49,895 nucleotides of DNA from Acaryochloris sp. IP29b_bin.137 (GCF_028285745.1 NZ_JANQOP010000124.1:1-49895); one strand, 5' to 3'; shown: positions 27,250-36,857, counted from the stretch's first letter. Program-made: numbers and translations. The notes: generated from the letters alone by a model not told the origin.

Positions 27250-27296
27250 GGTGTAGTTTTACCCCATCTTTGCGGGTAATCTACACCAGATTTTTT
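27250..27296 (+). terminator. Rho-independent terminator closing the polysaccharide cluster
   Basis: A two-part stem, GGTGTAG (27250-27256) with CTACACC (27281-27287) and inner TTACCC with GGGTAA, is followed by six T. It lies 54 bp after the last glycosyltransferase. It marks the 3' boundary of the cluster. Confidence 0.85.
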
Positions 27297-27341
27297 GGGG
27301 TGGGTCTGTGAGAATAGGGTTACTGAAGCACAGAACCTTTG

Positions 27342-27632
27342 ATGAAGCAAACCTCTCTGTTTAACCTGTTTCAAACTGCCTTTCGTAAAGGTATTCGCCA
27401 TCCCAAATATCGCTGGGCTCTCATCGTTGGGGCGCTGTTTTATCTGGTTAGCCCGTTAGATATCGCCCCTGATGTTTTGCCGGTAGTGGGTTGGATTGAT
27501 GACGGTGTACTAGCGACTTTCCTCATTTCTGAAGTCTGTCAGCTGATGTTGGAAAACAAGAAAAACCGCACTTCTGAAGAAACGTTTGCAACCGCGAACA
27601 CAATTGATATTGAAGCAAACCCTGTTGTTTAG
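27342..27632 (+). CDS. DUF1232 family membrane protein (YkvA-like)
   Basis: A 96-residue protein. The core FYLVSPLDIAPDVLPVVGWIDDGVL (about 33-57) is the DUF1232 signature (Y-x-x-SP-D-x-x-PD-x-x-P-x-x-G-x-x-DD). It would be a small membrane-associated protein with one or two hydrophobic hairpins; function unknown. ATG 27342 is chosen, with a TTG just before it. It probably forms a pair with the following gene, 42 bp downstream. Confidence 0.85.
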   Translation: MKQTSLFNLFQTAFRKGIRHPKYRWALIVGALFYLVSPLDIAPDVLPVVGWIDDGVLATFLISEVCQLMLENKKNRTSEETFATANTIDIEANPVV

Positions 27633-27674
27633 TAGCTCCACAATTTCAGACATACAGTGCAGGAGATTTTACGG

Positions 27675-28223
27675 ATGGATATGAACAATACAACTCCAAT
27701 GATGCAGACCTTTAACCAAATCAAAACTGAAGGTGGGACTCGTAGCCAGCGGATTGGCAAGATCCTCAAGGATGCCTTTAATCAAACTTCTGCAGAACTG
27801 AAAGAAGGGTATACCATTGTTCGCCCTCTAGCTGCAGAAATGTCGGCCACAGCCGCTGCAGACCTGAAAGAAAAGCGCCATCAAGCGTCCAGTAATTTCA
27901 AAGAAGCCTGGGGCAATGAAACAGACTCCAGTTCAACCTGGGAGCGTTTACAACGGGTCTTCCAGATGATGGCAACCGCTCTTAAAAAGACCCTCACGCC
28001 TCCGTTACGGAAGCAAGCCACTCGCGTCGATACCAAATTCACGGATCAGTATGGTGACTCCTACACATCCATGAAGCGCGGACTCCAGTCTCTTAAAAAC
28101 TGGTACGTCAAAGCCACGGATGCTGCCGACCCTGCTGATTCGTCCACTCAGCCTCAAGCAGTTCCCCATGGGAGCGTGACGGTGGATGTGGTGGCCTCAA
28201 CCGTTGAGTCCCCGGTTCAGTAA
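27675..28223 (+). CDS. Hypothetical protein, Ala/Lys-rich helical
   Basis: A 182-residue protein from ATG 27675, chosen because AGGAG (27661-27665) lies nine bases upstream. A GTG at 27657 sits before that ribosome site and is unlikely. The sequence is mainly amphipathic helix (LKEGYTIVRPLAAEMSATAA, DLKEKRHQASSNFKEAW) with no membrane segment, and ends in a Ser/Val-rich tail. It resembles apolipoprotein-like or membrane-binding helix proteins in composition only. No family recognised. Confidence 0.7.
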   Translation: MDMNNTTPMMQTFNQIKTEGGTRSQRIGKILKDAFNQTSAELKEGYTIVRPLAAEMSATAAADLKEKRHQASSNFKEAWGNETDSSSTWERLQRVFQMMATALKKTLTPPLRKQATRVDTKFTDQYGDSYTSMKRGLQSLKNWYVKATDAADPADSSTQPQAVPHGSVTVDVVASTVESPVQ

Positions 28224-28364
28224 AGCTGTGGGCATGGATTCAGCCCCAAAGTCGCTCACTACACTTCCCCTTCAGATCTTGAAAGACCTGGCTCTGCCGC
28301 TAGGATAGAGTTGAGACTCCCTTCAAGTCTGGAGGGATTTTCTTAATCTTTGTCATCTTAGGTT

Positions 28365-28853
28365 ATGTCTTCCCTTGTCCAACTCCGTTCTTTAGAAGAC
28401 TTGCTGGTTACCGCGATCGCAATCGCAACCCAATGCCATACCGATCAAATCGATAAAGCAGGCCAGCCCTACATTAACCACCCCCTGCGAGTCATGGCAG
28501 CGGGCAATACTCTGCCTGAGAAAATCGTGGGCGTGCTCCATGATGCCGTGGAAGACTCAGCTTTAACCCTGGAGGAACTGGCTGAGGCAGGATTCCCTGA
28601 CGAGATTTTGGCCGCCATTGATGCGATTACCAAACGTGAGCAGGAACCCTATGAAGGGTATTTGGAAAGAGTGATGGATAATGCGATCGCACTGCAGGTC
28701 AAAATTGCTGATATGACAGACAACATGGATATCAGCCGGATTGCGAATCCAACCGATAAAGACTGGGCCAGATTGAGAAAATATAAAGCCATCCTGCCGA
28801 GACTGCAGCAGCGGTTACCAGAGAATCAGGAATTCAGACGACATAAAGATTAG
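28365..28853 (+). CDS. HD-domain phosphohydrolase (MESH1/SpoT-hydrolase-like)
   Basis: A 162-residue stand-alone HD hydrolase. Metal ligands are visible as YINHPLRVM (His, residue about 38), VGVLHDAVEDS (His-Asp, about 64-65) and VKIADMTDNMD (Asp, about 117). This is the order found in the hydrolase half of SpoT/RelA and in small alarmone hydrolases such as MESH1. It lacks the synthetase, TGS and ACT domains. Degradation of (p)ppGpp or a related nucleotide is inferred from the motif pattern. A HIP1 octamer lies inside the gene at 28413-28420 and another at 28683-28690. Confidence 0.82.
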   Translation: MSSLVQLRSLEDLLVTAIAIATQCHTDQIDKAGQPYINHPLRVMAAGNTLPEKIVGVLHDAVEDSALTLEELAEAGFPDEILAAIDAITKREQEPYEGYLERVMDNAIALQVKIADMTDNMDISRIANPTDKDWARLRKYKAILPRLQQRLPENQEFRRHKD

Positions 28854-28922
28854 CGAAGCAGGTTGCTTGCCACTCAATCGTCAACAACAATAGAGTTGAA
28901 CGCTACATTAGGCGATGTTTTG

Positions 28923-29285
28923 GTGAAGTTACTCCATGTCTTGATTGCTTTGAGCCGAAAAGCTAGCTTATTCGCCTGCCTAATGGTGATGGGGTTAGGG
29001 TTGAATCTCTCCTCTGCCTGGGCGGCCTCGCCTGAAGACGGAGTAGTGCTGTTTGAGAACTACTGTGCAGGCTGTCACCCCAAAGGCGGCAATATTATCC
29101 GTCGTCGTAAAACTTTAAAGCAGAAATCTTTAGAACGGGATGGCTACGGCGCTCTGGAGCCACTTATCAATCTTATTGACCAGGGACAAAACAATATGCC
29201 GGGGTTTGCAGATCAGCTCAACAATACGCAAGTGGAGACTGTGGCCCAGTTTGTTCTAGAACAAGCTAGCCACACTTGGAAATAA
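28923..29285 (+). CDS. c-type cytochrome, c6-like
   Basis: A small lumenal or periplasmic haem protein. From GTG 28923 it has 120 residues: a signal peptide (basic start, hydrophobic core LFACLMVMGLGLNLSS, cleavage near AWA-AS) and a single cytochrome c domain with CAGCH (48-52) and axial Met in NNMPGF (Met 92). The GGNIIRRRKTLKQKSL segment after the haem site is typical of c6-like (c6B/c6C group) proteins. The open frame begins at TTG 28863, but the later GTG gives a better signal peptide. It would carry electrons near photosystem I or the oxidase; the exact partner is unknown. Confidence 0.85.
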   Translation: MKLLHVLIALSRKASLFACLMVMGLGLNLSSAWAASPEDGVVLFENYCAGCHPKGGNIIRRRKTLKQKSLERDGYGALEPLINLIDQGQNNMPGFADQLNNTQVETVAQFVLEQASHTWK

Positions 29286-29309
29286 ACCCCTAGCGTTAGG
29301 AGCAGGCTC

Positions 29310-29894
29310 TTGGAACCTCTCAAGATCAACATAGCCACTCCAGCAGAAGTAGAGGATTGTCTGGCTATTCTCACCTTAGCCTTCTGTAGCGATCCAGCGT
29401 TTCGGTGGATGTTTCCACAGCCATCTCAATATGCTCAAGGTTTACCGCTGTTCGCTCAAGCCTTTGGAGGAGAAGCTTTTCACCAGGCCACTGCATTTTA
29501 TACTGAGGAGTTTGGTGCGGTGGCGCTTTGGCTACCTCCTAACACTCAGCCCAATGAATCAGCCTTGATGGCATTCATTCAGCAGGGGGTTGAGGAGAGT
29601 CAACAATTGGCCCTAGACTCTATTCTGGAGCAGCTTGATGGTTACCATCCCCAAGTCCCCCATTGGCATTTAGCCCTGATCGGCACGGATCCAATCTGTC
29701 AGGGGCAAGGCTATGGATCAGCATTACTCGCCCACACCCTCAGGATCTGTGATCAGCAGCAAGAACTCGTGTATTTAGAAGCAACGAATGCTCGCAATGT
29801 TGCCCTTTACCAAAAGCATGGCTTTGAAATGTTGGGCACAGTGCAGGTGGGGAATTCACCCATACTCTATCCCATGCTCCGCCACCCGCAATAA
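29310..29894 (+). CDS. GNAT family N-acetyltransferase
   Basis: A 194-residue acetyltransferase. The acetyl-CoA loop is visible as LIGTDPICQGQGYGSALLAHTL (Q-G-x-G-x-G/A, residues about 125-146), followed by YLEATNARNVALYQKHGFEMLG, the standard GNAT C-terminal strand and helix. The start is TTG 29310, supported by AGGAG (29298-29302) seven bases upstream and the absence of a nearby ATG. It lies 24 bp after the cytochrome gene and 39 bp before pdxJ, so it is probably in an operon. Substrate unknown. Confidence 0.85.
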   Translation: MEPLKINIATPAEVEDCLAILTLAFCSDPAFRWMFPQPSQYAQGLPLFAQAFGGEAFHQATAFYTEEFGAVALWLPPNTQPNESALMAFIQQGVEESQQLALDSILEQLDGYHPQVPHWHLALIGTDPICQGQGYGSALLAHTLRICDQQQELVYLEATNARNVALYQKHGFEMLGTVQVGNSPILYPMLRHPQ

Positions 29895-29933
29895 ACTTTA
29901 TAATTGATCTTCCCCCTAGCCAGGAGTGTTATC

Positions 29934-30656
29934 GTGCCTACCCTTGGTGTCAATATCGATCATGTGGCGACGATTCGCCAAGCCCGTCGCACTGTAGAAC
30001 CCGATCCAGTAGCTGCAGCGGTGTTAGCGGAATTAGCGGGTGCCGATGGCATTACGGTTCATCTACGGGAAGATCGACGTCATATTCAGGATCGGGATGT
30101 TGAGGTATTGCGAAAAACGGTTCGTACTCATTTAAATTTGGAAATGGCGGCAACGGCGGAAATGGTTGAGATCGCACTGCGTATCCAACCGGATTATGTC
30201 ACCCTGGTGCCGGAAAAGCGAGAGGAAGTAACCACAGAAGGGGGGCTAGATGTGGTCGGCCAGCAAACTCATATGGCGGATGTAGTCCAGACCTTACAAG
30301 CTGCTAATATTCCCGTCAGCCTGTTTATCGATGCCGATGCTGCCCAAATTGAAGCAGCCGCTCAGGTGCAGGCCAAGTTTATTGAACTGCATACGGGGAC
30401 TTACGCGGAAGCCAAGGGCGAGGCCCAGCAGGCCCAAGAGTTGGAAGTGCTGAAGCAGGGATGTGATCGCGCCCTTGCTTTAGGTCTGCGAGTCAATGCA
30501 GGTCATGGTTTGACCTATTGGAATACCTATCCCGTGGCCTGTTTACCGGGGATGGAAGAACTGAATATTGGCCATACGATTATGAGTCGGTCGGTGTTGG
30601 TGGGTTTGGAGCGGGCCGTGCGGGAAATGAAGGACGTGATTGCAGGGCGAGGCTAG
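29934..30656 (+). CDS. pdxJ: Pyridoxine 5'-phosphate synthase
   Basis: A 240-residue TIM-barrel enzyme that condenses 1-deoxyxylulose 5-phosphate with 3-amino-2-oxopropyl phosphate to give pyridoxine 5'-phosphate. Diagnostic stretches are [72 protein letters not shown] and [14 protein letters not shown] 29934 is chosen because AGGAG (29922-29926) precedes it by seven bases; an upstream TTG at 29904 would add ten odd residues. It is last in a tight run of + strand genes. Confidence 0.96.
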   Translation: MPTLGVNIDHVATIRQARRTVEPDPVAAAVLAELAGADGITVHLREDRRHIQDRDVEVLRKTVRTHLNLEMAATAEMVEIALRIQPDYVTLVPEKREEVTTEGGLDVVGQQTHMADVVQTLQAANIPVSLFIDADAAQIEAAAQVQAKFIELHTGTYAEAKGEAQQAQELEVLKQGCDRALALGLRVNAGHGLTYWNTYPVACLPGMEELNIGHTIMSRSVLVGLERAVREMKDVIAGRG

Positions 30657-30928
30657 GTTGACAGCGTCGTTACCTGCTGACATATCCAAACACGCATAAT
30701 TTAGGCCTAAATAGCAGATATCTTCACTGTTAGAGGTCTTCTCATTCTGGTTTGGAGAAGATTCAGTGGGAGGTCTGTCAGGGATGAAACTTAAACAACA
30801 AGCCACAGTAAATCTTCGGCAAGGTTTGCCCTTAGGATCGCATGTCCTTGTTGTATTGAAATGATCAGCCTTGTTAATAAGATTGAGCAACCTGAAAAGG
30901 ATTTGCCTATTCTAGGATTCCACCTGCG
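30657..30928. other. Intergenic region, nothing identified
   Basis: This 272-bp gap between pdxJ and the WD40-KAP gene has no credible small gene, terminator or repeat. It must contain the promoter of the downstream gene, which I could not define. Confidence 0.4.
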
Positions 30929-33900
30929 ATGGATAAATCATTACCGCCTGATATTTTTGCAGCACTAAAAAGCCCGGTTTTATCAACCACAATTTCTCCT
31001 AACGGGCAACAAGTCGTTGCAGGGTTAAAAGACGGTTCTCTTCATCTTTTCGATCTGGTGGAGGGCCAGCCCATTGGCCAACCCTTCTCGGGACATACTT
31101 CCTCTGTCTTGTCCGTCGCCTTCTCCCCCGATGGCCAGACCATCGTCAGTCAGTGGCAGTTATGACAACACCCTGCGCTTGTGGAATCTTGAGGGCCAGC
31201 CCATCGGCCAACCCTTCTCGGGACATACTGCCCCTGTCAGGTCCGTCGCCTTCTCCCCAGATGGAAAAACCATCGTCAGTGGCAGTTCTGACAGAACAAT
31301 ATGTCTGTGTAAACGCACCCTTGAGCAAGACTTTAGGCTCCTGTGGATGTATCCTCCCATCATTGCCAAACCCATTAAAAATTTATCTGAGCTGATCGGC
31401 AATATCCTCATTTCTCAAGGAATTAAAAACGATCGAGCCTTTGGGAATGATGCTCTAGATGTTGAAGATGAAATTAATGCATTAACTGAAGTGCTGCTAC
31501 TCAGGAGCTTGACCCCTCCAGTTGCCGTCGGACTATTAGGCAATTGGGGCAGTGGCAAATCGTTTGGCATGCATCTTATTCAATCCCAGATCAAGGCTCG
31601 ACGACGCCAATCAGTGACTTCAGAAGAAGCCTGGGGAAAGTGGAATCCTAGGCAAGAAGCACAAATAGAACGTATGTCTCCATCTGTGGGTCATGTTTAT
31701 CAGATTCAATTCAACGCCTGGACCTATGCCAAGTCTAATCTTTGGGCAAGTTTGATGCAGGAAATCTTCTATGAATTAAATCGACAAATTACCTTAGAAC
31801 AAAAACTGGGCCGCTTTTTAAGCGAAAAGGATATCCCACTCATTGAAAAAGCATCACCAATCAGTCCTGCTGATCGGAGCCAGCATTACACTCCCTATAA
31901 ATTCCTGAATTATTATATTCTCCGCCACTATCGACTGATCCAATCTTTCTATCGATCGATAAAAAACAAAATCTATACAATTTTCTTATTAATTTGTTCT
32001 CTCCTTGATTTAGCGATTGGGCAACTCATTGTTCATCTAGGATTAATATTTTTCACTATTCTTTTCGCCATTTTATTGATCATCTTGTATTTAATCACTG
32101 TCTTTTTGCAATGGCGCATAGAAAAAACCCACTTCAAATCTACAGATATTAATTGGGTTAATAAACTTGATTCTTATATTGAAGGCCGACCCTTTATAGA
32201 TTGGCTTGAAAGACAGCTTACAGCATATTACTTTCCCCAGCTAAACCACTTGCCAAGTGCAAGCAAATTTGACTATTTTTTGCAAGTTATTGAACGGAGT
32301 TTATTTTTCTTTTTCGAAGGTTTTCCAAAAAGAATACGGAATCGAATAACTTATTGGCAGCGCCAGCAAGGGGCATTAGAGCCAACAAAAACAGAAAGCC
32401 ATTCCCAGCAAACACCACTTGGTATAGATGAGAACCTCCAATTCGGTGAAATTGCTCGGGTCAATCAAGCTTTACGACAAGGTGGGAATTTATGGGAGGT
32501 ACTGTATGAAATCAACGAAGCAGATGCCGATGCCCTACTGGAACAACGGCTGAGCAAAGAAGACAGAGCAAAGTGGAGCAGCTTAAAATCCGATCAAGAA
32601 ATATCCAATGTCCTTTGGTCAACACTAGATAAAATTCAACGACAGAAAACTCAGAACTTTCAGGCATTGGAGCAAAAGCTTAAAGAAGCTGAAAAAACCT
32701 TAGAACGAAAGCAAAAAAGCAACGAAATTAGTATCAATCAGAAACTCAATCGACGAAGAATAGGAGCACTATGGACACCATTCTTTAACGGTATTGCCCG
32801 ACTCAAATTTTCTAAAGAGGATATCGAAGCCTTTTCTGCTGCTGGCAAATCTTTCCAAAGGTTTCGTGACACTATTAAAAGCTGGCAAGGCTTACTTGCC
32901 CTATTCTGTATGGGTTTGTTGATTGCACTTACCGTCAGCTCTGACAGTCGAGAAGTAATTATCCAACTGTTACAAACCATCCTCAATTCTCAAACTCTTC
33001 GTGACCTCATACCTGAATGGATTAAGAACCGTCTCAATTCACTAGTCTCTTGGCTTTCTGAGGCAATCAAAGAATTTCCGACCTGGTTGCAGCTTGGATC
33101 TGCCACGTTGATTAGCCTACTACCTATCATCAAAGCCCTCACAACCTACATTGGCTCAGTCCAAAAGGAGCAAGCTCGCATTCAAGGCGAGAAAGATACC
33201 TTAATCCAACAGTCCCAGGACAGAGTCGCATCAGAAGCCCAAGCAGTTGCTCAACTACGTTTAAGGGTTGAAGAAGAACGTCTACAGTTGGGACCCAATG
33301 CGCAATATCCTTCATTACTCGACTTCGTCAACGCTCGCATATCAGGCGATGACTATGGCAAACATCTGGGTCTAATGCAGCAGATCAAACAAGACCTTGC
33401 GGCCCTATCCTCGCGTCTGACCCTAAATCAAGGCAATGAGGAAGAAATTCAACAACTTTTTCCCCGTGGTCCTGCCAGAGTATTTCTCTACATTGATGAT
33501 CTCGATCGTTGTCCCCCCGACCGCGTCGTTGAAGTGCTGGAAGCGGTCCAGCTTCTCCTTAATACCAAACTATTTGTTGTCATTTTAGCCATTGACGATC
33601 GCTACATTGCCCGTGCGCTAGAACAAGTCTATGCAGGCGTTCTCAAGCGCCGAGGCAAACCCTCCGGTATCGACTACCTGGAAAAAATCATCCAAATCCC
33701 CTATCGCATGCGTCCCATTTCACCGGACACCGTTGAAAAGTACTTTCGTTCACAGCTCACCATCAAAGAACCAAATTCAGACCCAGAGGATCAGTCACGT
33801 AAAGCAGGCAATGTGTATCAGGCTGTCCATGATCCAAGTACTAAGCCTTCAAGTCACTCCAATTCAGAGTCAGGGCAACCAAAAAGCCAATCTATTCAAG

Positions 33901-34793
33901 ATACAGCCAACTTAGAATCTGAAAAGCTACGGCTAGTAATCGATGAAGTAGATCACCTATCCAGTGCAGAGGATGAAACGATAGCTCAGAACCTCACCTC
34001 CTCTGCTAAATCCCCAGAGGAAAGCTTACCCAGTCCAAAACCATCTGAGCCATATGCCAAAGCTGCAGTCAATCCAAGCACAGAACCAACAGAACTTCCA
34101 AAAGCCTCTGAAACAGAACAGAAAAGCAATCCTAGCCCTGCCAAGCGTAATGAAGCACTATCAGACCAACCTCCGACTCCAGAAGAAGTCACCTATATCT
34201 CAACAATTGCAACCGTCGATGCATTTGATGAAGAAGAACTAAAGCTGTTAGTTGATTGCTGTAAATATGTGGATATCACCCCTCGTACCGGGAAAAGGCT
34301 CATCAATATCTATAAAATCCTGCAAATTATTTGGAAAACTAGGCACAAAGAAAAAGGCCACGACCTTCCCGACGATCCAAAAAAGCGAATCGTGATGTCA
34401 TTTCTGGCATTATCAGGCAGATACCCTGACTTTATGCGCAGTCTCTTCGACGAAATCGATATGCGGCTGGAGCAAGCAACCTTTGCCTCCAACAATGGAA
34501 AGATAACAGAAAATCCTTCCATCGAATTGCCTCTATCAGACTTCTTGAAAAAGCTAGGCCCCAAAAGCAATTTAAGCAATTATCAAGATTCTCACACCAA
34601 GAGAGAATGGGCTCGTTTCACCTCTGACATTAAACACATGGTGACCGATTCTACTACTCAAGCCACAGACCCTGTTCTCAACTTAGATCGTAGAACTTTT
34701 TCTCTGATGCTGTCATTTTGCTTTGTGGGAGATCTTGGCTATGATCCAGACGATCAGCCAATCAACTTTCCATCACAGCAAAATCCTGAATAA
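30929..34793 (+). CDS. WD40-repeat / KAP family P-loop NTPase fusion, frame broken by a 4-bp duplication
   Basis: As read, a 78-residue WD40 piece (ATG 30929 to TGA 31165) overlaps an open frame that runs to 34793. Removing one CAGT from CAGTCAGT (31147-31154) joins them into one frame of 1286 residues. The N-terminus then has three WD40-type repeats. The KAP NTPase has Walker A LLGNWGSGKSFG (about 203) and Walker B VFLYIDDLDRCPPDRV (about 849), split by membrane helices (about 347-394, 650-670) as in the KAP family. A Pro/Glu/Ser-rich linker (about 930-1085) and a helical C-terminal domain follow. KAP NTPases include the F-plasmid phage-exclusion protein PifA, so defence is a possibility, not shown. 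As sequenced, the NTPase part could be made alone only from an internal start such as the Met before YPPIIAKPIK. Confidence 0.75.
31061..31316 (+). repeat. Two near-identical WD40-unit DNA repeats (126-bp period)
   Basis: Units begin at 31061 and 31191 (GAGGGCCAGCCCAT...). The first 90 bases differ at nine positions. Spacing is 130 bp, which becomes exactly 126 bp (42 codons) once the extra CAGT in the first unit is removed. The second unit has the undisturbed form (ATCGTCAGTGGCAG). Confidence 0.9.
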
Positions 34794-35101
34794 TCCAAAT
34801 GGGCTAGAGGAATTGCGTTGGCAGAGAGTAACATTTGCGATATCAGCGCAATGCCAAACCCTAAACTCACACCAATCCTCAGACACTTCAATCGTGCAAC
34901 ATCTTCAAGCAATGAAAGAAGGTATCGTGGGGTAAGGCTAGGTCTGCAATAGTAGCTGTGCAAAAGCAATCCGTGAACTCATTCCAGGACTTCGGTAAGT
35001 TATCTCTGATCTTTTGCGAACTATACTGCAATTAAATACCCCCAAGACTTCTGCCCGTATAGTTCTCAGCTAAAATTCCATGTTTAGGAATATCGCTTAA
35101 A
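34794..35101. other. Intergenic region, nothing identified
   Basis: There are 308 bp between the KAP gene and the Uma2 gene. No gene, hairpin with T-tract or repeat found on either strand. Confidence 0.4.
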
Positions 35102-35662
35102 ATGACCGTCCAAATTCTGCGAAAAAAATTCACGGTAGGACAGTATCACCAGATGATTGAATCTGGCATTTTGACTGACCGGGACCATGTGGAACTTATT
35201 CAGGGAGAAATTATTGAAATGTCGCCCGTTGGCAGACACCATGCCGCCTGTGTAGATCGACTCAATGAGCTATTAGTCTTAAAGCTATTCCAAAAAGCAT
35301 TGATTCGAGTGCAAAGTCCCATTCTCCTGAGTGATCACTCCGAACCACAGCCGGATGTCTCTATCCTGCAACGACGAGAAGATTTTTACGATGCAGGACA
35401 CCCTAAACCTGACGATATTTTTGCCTTGGTAGAGGTGTCCGATAGCACCATTGAGTTTGACCGGGACGTGAAAATTCCTATGTACGCTCAGGAACACATT
35501 CCTGAGGTTTGGCTGGTTAACCTAAACGATACCCAGGTTAAACGCTATTGCCAGCCCATAACGACTACTTATCAACAACTGCAAATCTTTAATCTGGGAG
35601 AAATGCTTAGCTTTCAAGCATTCCCTGATGTTCCCATAGAGATAAACCAAATCTTCGGATAG
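35102..35662 (+). CDS. Uma2 family (DUF820) restriction-endonuclease-fold protein
   Basis: A 186-residue member of the large cyanobacterial Uma2/DUF820 family with a PD-(D/E)XK nuclease fold. It starts with FTVGQYHQMIESGILTDRDHVELIQGEIIEMSP. The active-site residues follow as PQPDVSIL (Asp), FALVEVSDST (Glu) and FDRDVKIPMYAQ (Lys). All core residues appear present. The biological role of the family is poorly known; many copies are spread by transposition-like expansion. No ribosome site of note precedes ATG 35102. Confidence 0.86.
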   Translation: MTVQILRKKFTVGQYHQMIESGILTDRDHVELIQGEIIEMSPVGRHHAACVDRLNELLVLKLFQKALIRVQSPILLSDHSEPQPDVSILQRREDFYDAGHPKPDDIFALVEVSDSTIEFDRDVKIPMYAQEHIPEVWLVNLNDTQVKRYCQPITTTYQQLQIFNLGEMLSFQAFPDVPIEINQIFG

Positions 35663-35929
35663 AGCAACTGAGTCTTCCAAAGATGAAGTAGATGATCTCC
35701 CTCCACCCCGTTACTCTCAAAACCCAGAACTGATTGCTGCTCATTTCCTACACTCCCCTCAACCTCCTGGCGCATAGTGTTGCTAAGAGTGGATCAATGA
35801 TGGTCTAGCCCATTTAGCTTGGCAGCAAGAGAGTCGAGTCTTAAATCAATCGCATCAAACCGTTTCGTGCTTTCGTACGCCATGATTTCAAAGGCTTCGC
35901 TAACCCAGCCTTCAGCGCTGACGATAATG
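35663..35929. other. Intergenic region with possible gene debris
   Basis: No intact gene. On the - strand, a 29-codon frame (35794-35883; MAYESTKRFDAIDLRLDSL) is open further upstream without a start and could be the tail of a decayed gene. It lies downstream of the terminator at 35930-35960. Confidence 0.35.
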
Positions 35930-35960
35930 AAAAAAGCAGCACAGTCGTTGCTGAGCTGCT
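35930..35960 (-). terminator. Rho-independent terminator of the 39-residue peptide gene
   Basis: On the - strand, AGCAGC-T-CAG pairs with CTG-T-GCTGCT around a 6-base loop, followed by at least six T. It lies 55 bp after the stop of the small gene at 36016-36135 and is well placed to end that transcript. Confidence 0.85.
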
Positions 35961-36015
35961 GTTGGTTATTTTAGGAGGTATGTTGAAAGTTGCTAACTGC
36001 AAATAAAAGCAATGA

Positions 36016-36135
36016 TTACTGAGGTTTATTGCGACGCTTTTCCCCTTGAGCGAGGTAGGTAATTAAACCAAAAGCGACCAAGAATTCACAGACCATGATG
36101 GTCCAAAACATTGTATGGGTTGGGTCTTGAATCAT
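36016..36135 (-). CDS. Small single-helix membrane protein (39 residues)
   Basis: From ATG 36135 the frame gives 39 residues: a short polar start (MIQDPTHT), one hydrophobic segment FWTIMVCEFLVAFGLITYLA (about 10-29), and a basic tail GEKRRNKPQ, the layout of a small integral membrane subunit. AGGG lies about ten bases upstream and a strong terminator follows, so it is probably a real monocistronic gene. I compared it from memory with small photosystem, cytochrome b6f and NDH subunits and recognise none. Topology would be N-out/C-in by the positive-inside rule. Confidence 0.5.
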   Translation of the reverse strand: MIQDPTHTMFWTIMVCEFLVAFGLITYLAQGEKRRNKPQ

Positions 36136-36323
36136 GATGAGGCCCTATAAGGTTGTGACTGTTCAATAGAATTAGTTGCTTAACTCTAGTATTTCCCTGA
36201 TGCTATCAAAATCGCTTGGGTAGATGCACTGAAATCCCCTTGGGATCAGTATCTTTTTATTAAAAAACAGGCAAATAACGTTATAAAATATTGCGACCCA
36301 TGAATAAATATTGATGAAGGTCG

Positions 36324-36857
36324 CTACAAACCAAATAACACCATTAGAGGCCACAAAATCAGCCCCAACCAAGCAAGAAGTGAGGAAACTAAGGTCAAAA
36401 CGACGCTTAACAGGGCTTTTTGCCAGTGAAGTTGATGGACCTGGCCCAAGGCACGGGTCAGGGTAATCACCGTGCCGATTAAAACGACAAACCCTAACAA
36501 TAGACCTAAAAACTGGCCCAAGAGACTAGGCCATCGCGACGCTGCGATCGCAGGCCCCGAGATCATCAAAGGCCATAATCCCTGCATCACCGCCTGCAAA
36601 CTTGCTTGCGCACTCCCTTGTCCCCCGAATAGCTGGGCAATAAAGTGCAGTGCTGCGGATACCCATAGCCAGCCCAACAGGCCTGCGACCAAAAAGAGGA
36701 GGAAGAAAATAATAACACCCGCAATGCCTGCTCCCGTTTTGCCAGCGGCATTCAAGGCCAAAATACTGAGGAGGACAAAGCCAATGAGGACGGTGATCGA
36801 TGAGTGACTTCGTGACGGTTGAGGACCAAAGAAAGTCGTAAATAGAGCATCCAGCAT
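36324..36857 (-). CDS. Yip1 family membrane protein
   Basis: A 177-residue protein with about five hydrophobic helices and the Yip1/DUF1282-like pattern: a helix ending AALHFIAQLFGGQGSAQASLQAVMQGLWPLM, then ALGQVHQLHWQKALLSVVL. It is an inner-membrane protein of unknown function. It starts 3 bp after the sppA stop on the same strand, so the two form an operon, with sppA first. The C-terminus ends at 36324. An overlapping frame at 36172-36372 is not taken as a gene. Confidence 0.8.
   Translation of the reverse strand: MLDALFTTFFGPQPSRSHSSITVLIGFVLLSILALNAAGKTGAGIAGVIIFFLLFLVAGLLGWLWVSAALHFIAQLFGGQGSAQASLQAVMQGLWPLMISGPAIAASRWPSLLGQFLGLLLGFVVLIGTVITLTRALGQVHQLHWQKALLSVVLTLVSSLLAWLGLILWPLMVLFGL

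Noticed and set aside
28316-28344. Possible terminator (TCCCT...AGGGA then TTTTCTT) before the HD-domain gene
   Set aside because: Only a 5-bp stem with a 10-base loop, and very close to the next start. Too weak to call.
35794-35883. A 29-codon - strand frame with a coiled-coil-like sequence
   Set aside because: It lies downstream of the terminator at 35930-35960 and has no ribosome site. Noted only as possible debris.
36172-36372. A 66-codon - strand frame with hydrophobic stretches
   Set aside because: It overlaps the 3' end of the Yip1-like gene in another frame, has no ribosome site and adds nothing recognisable.
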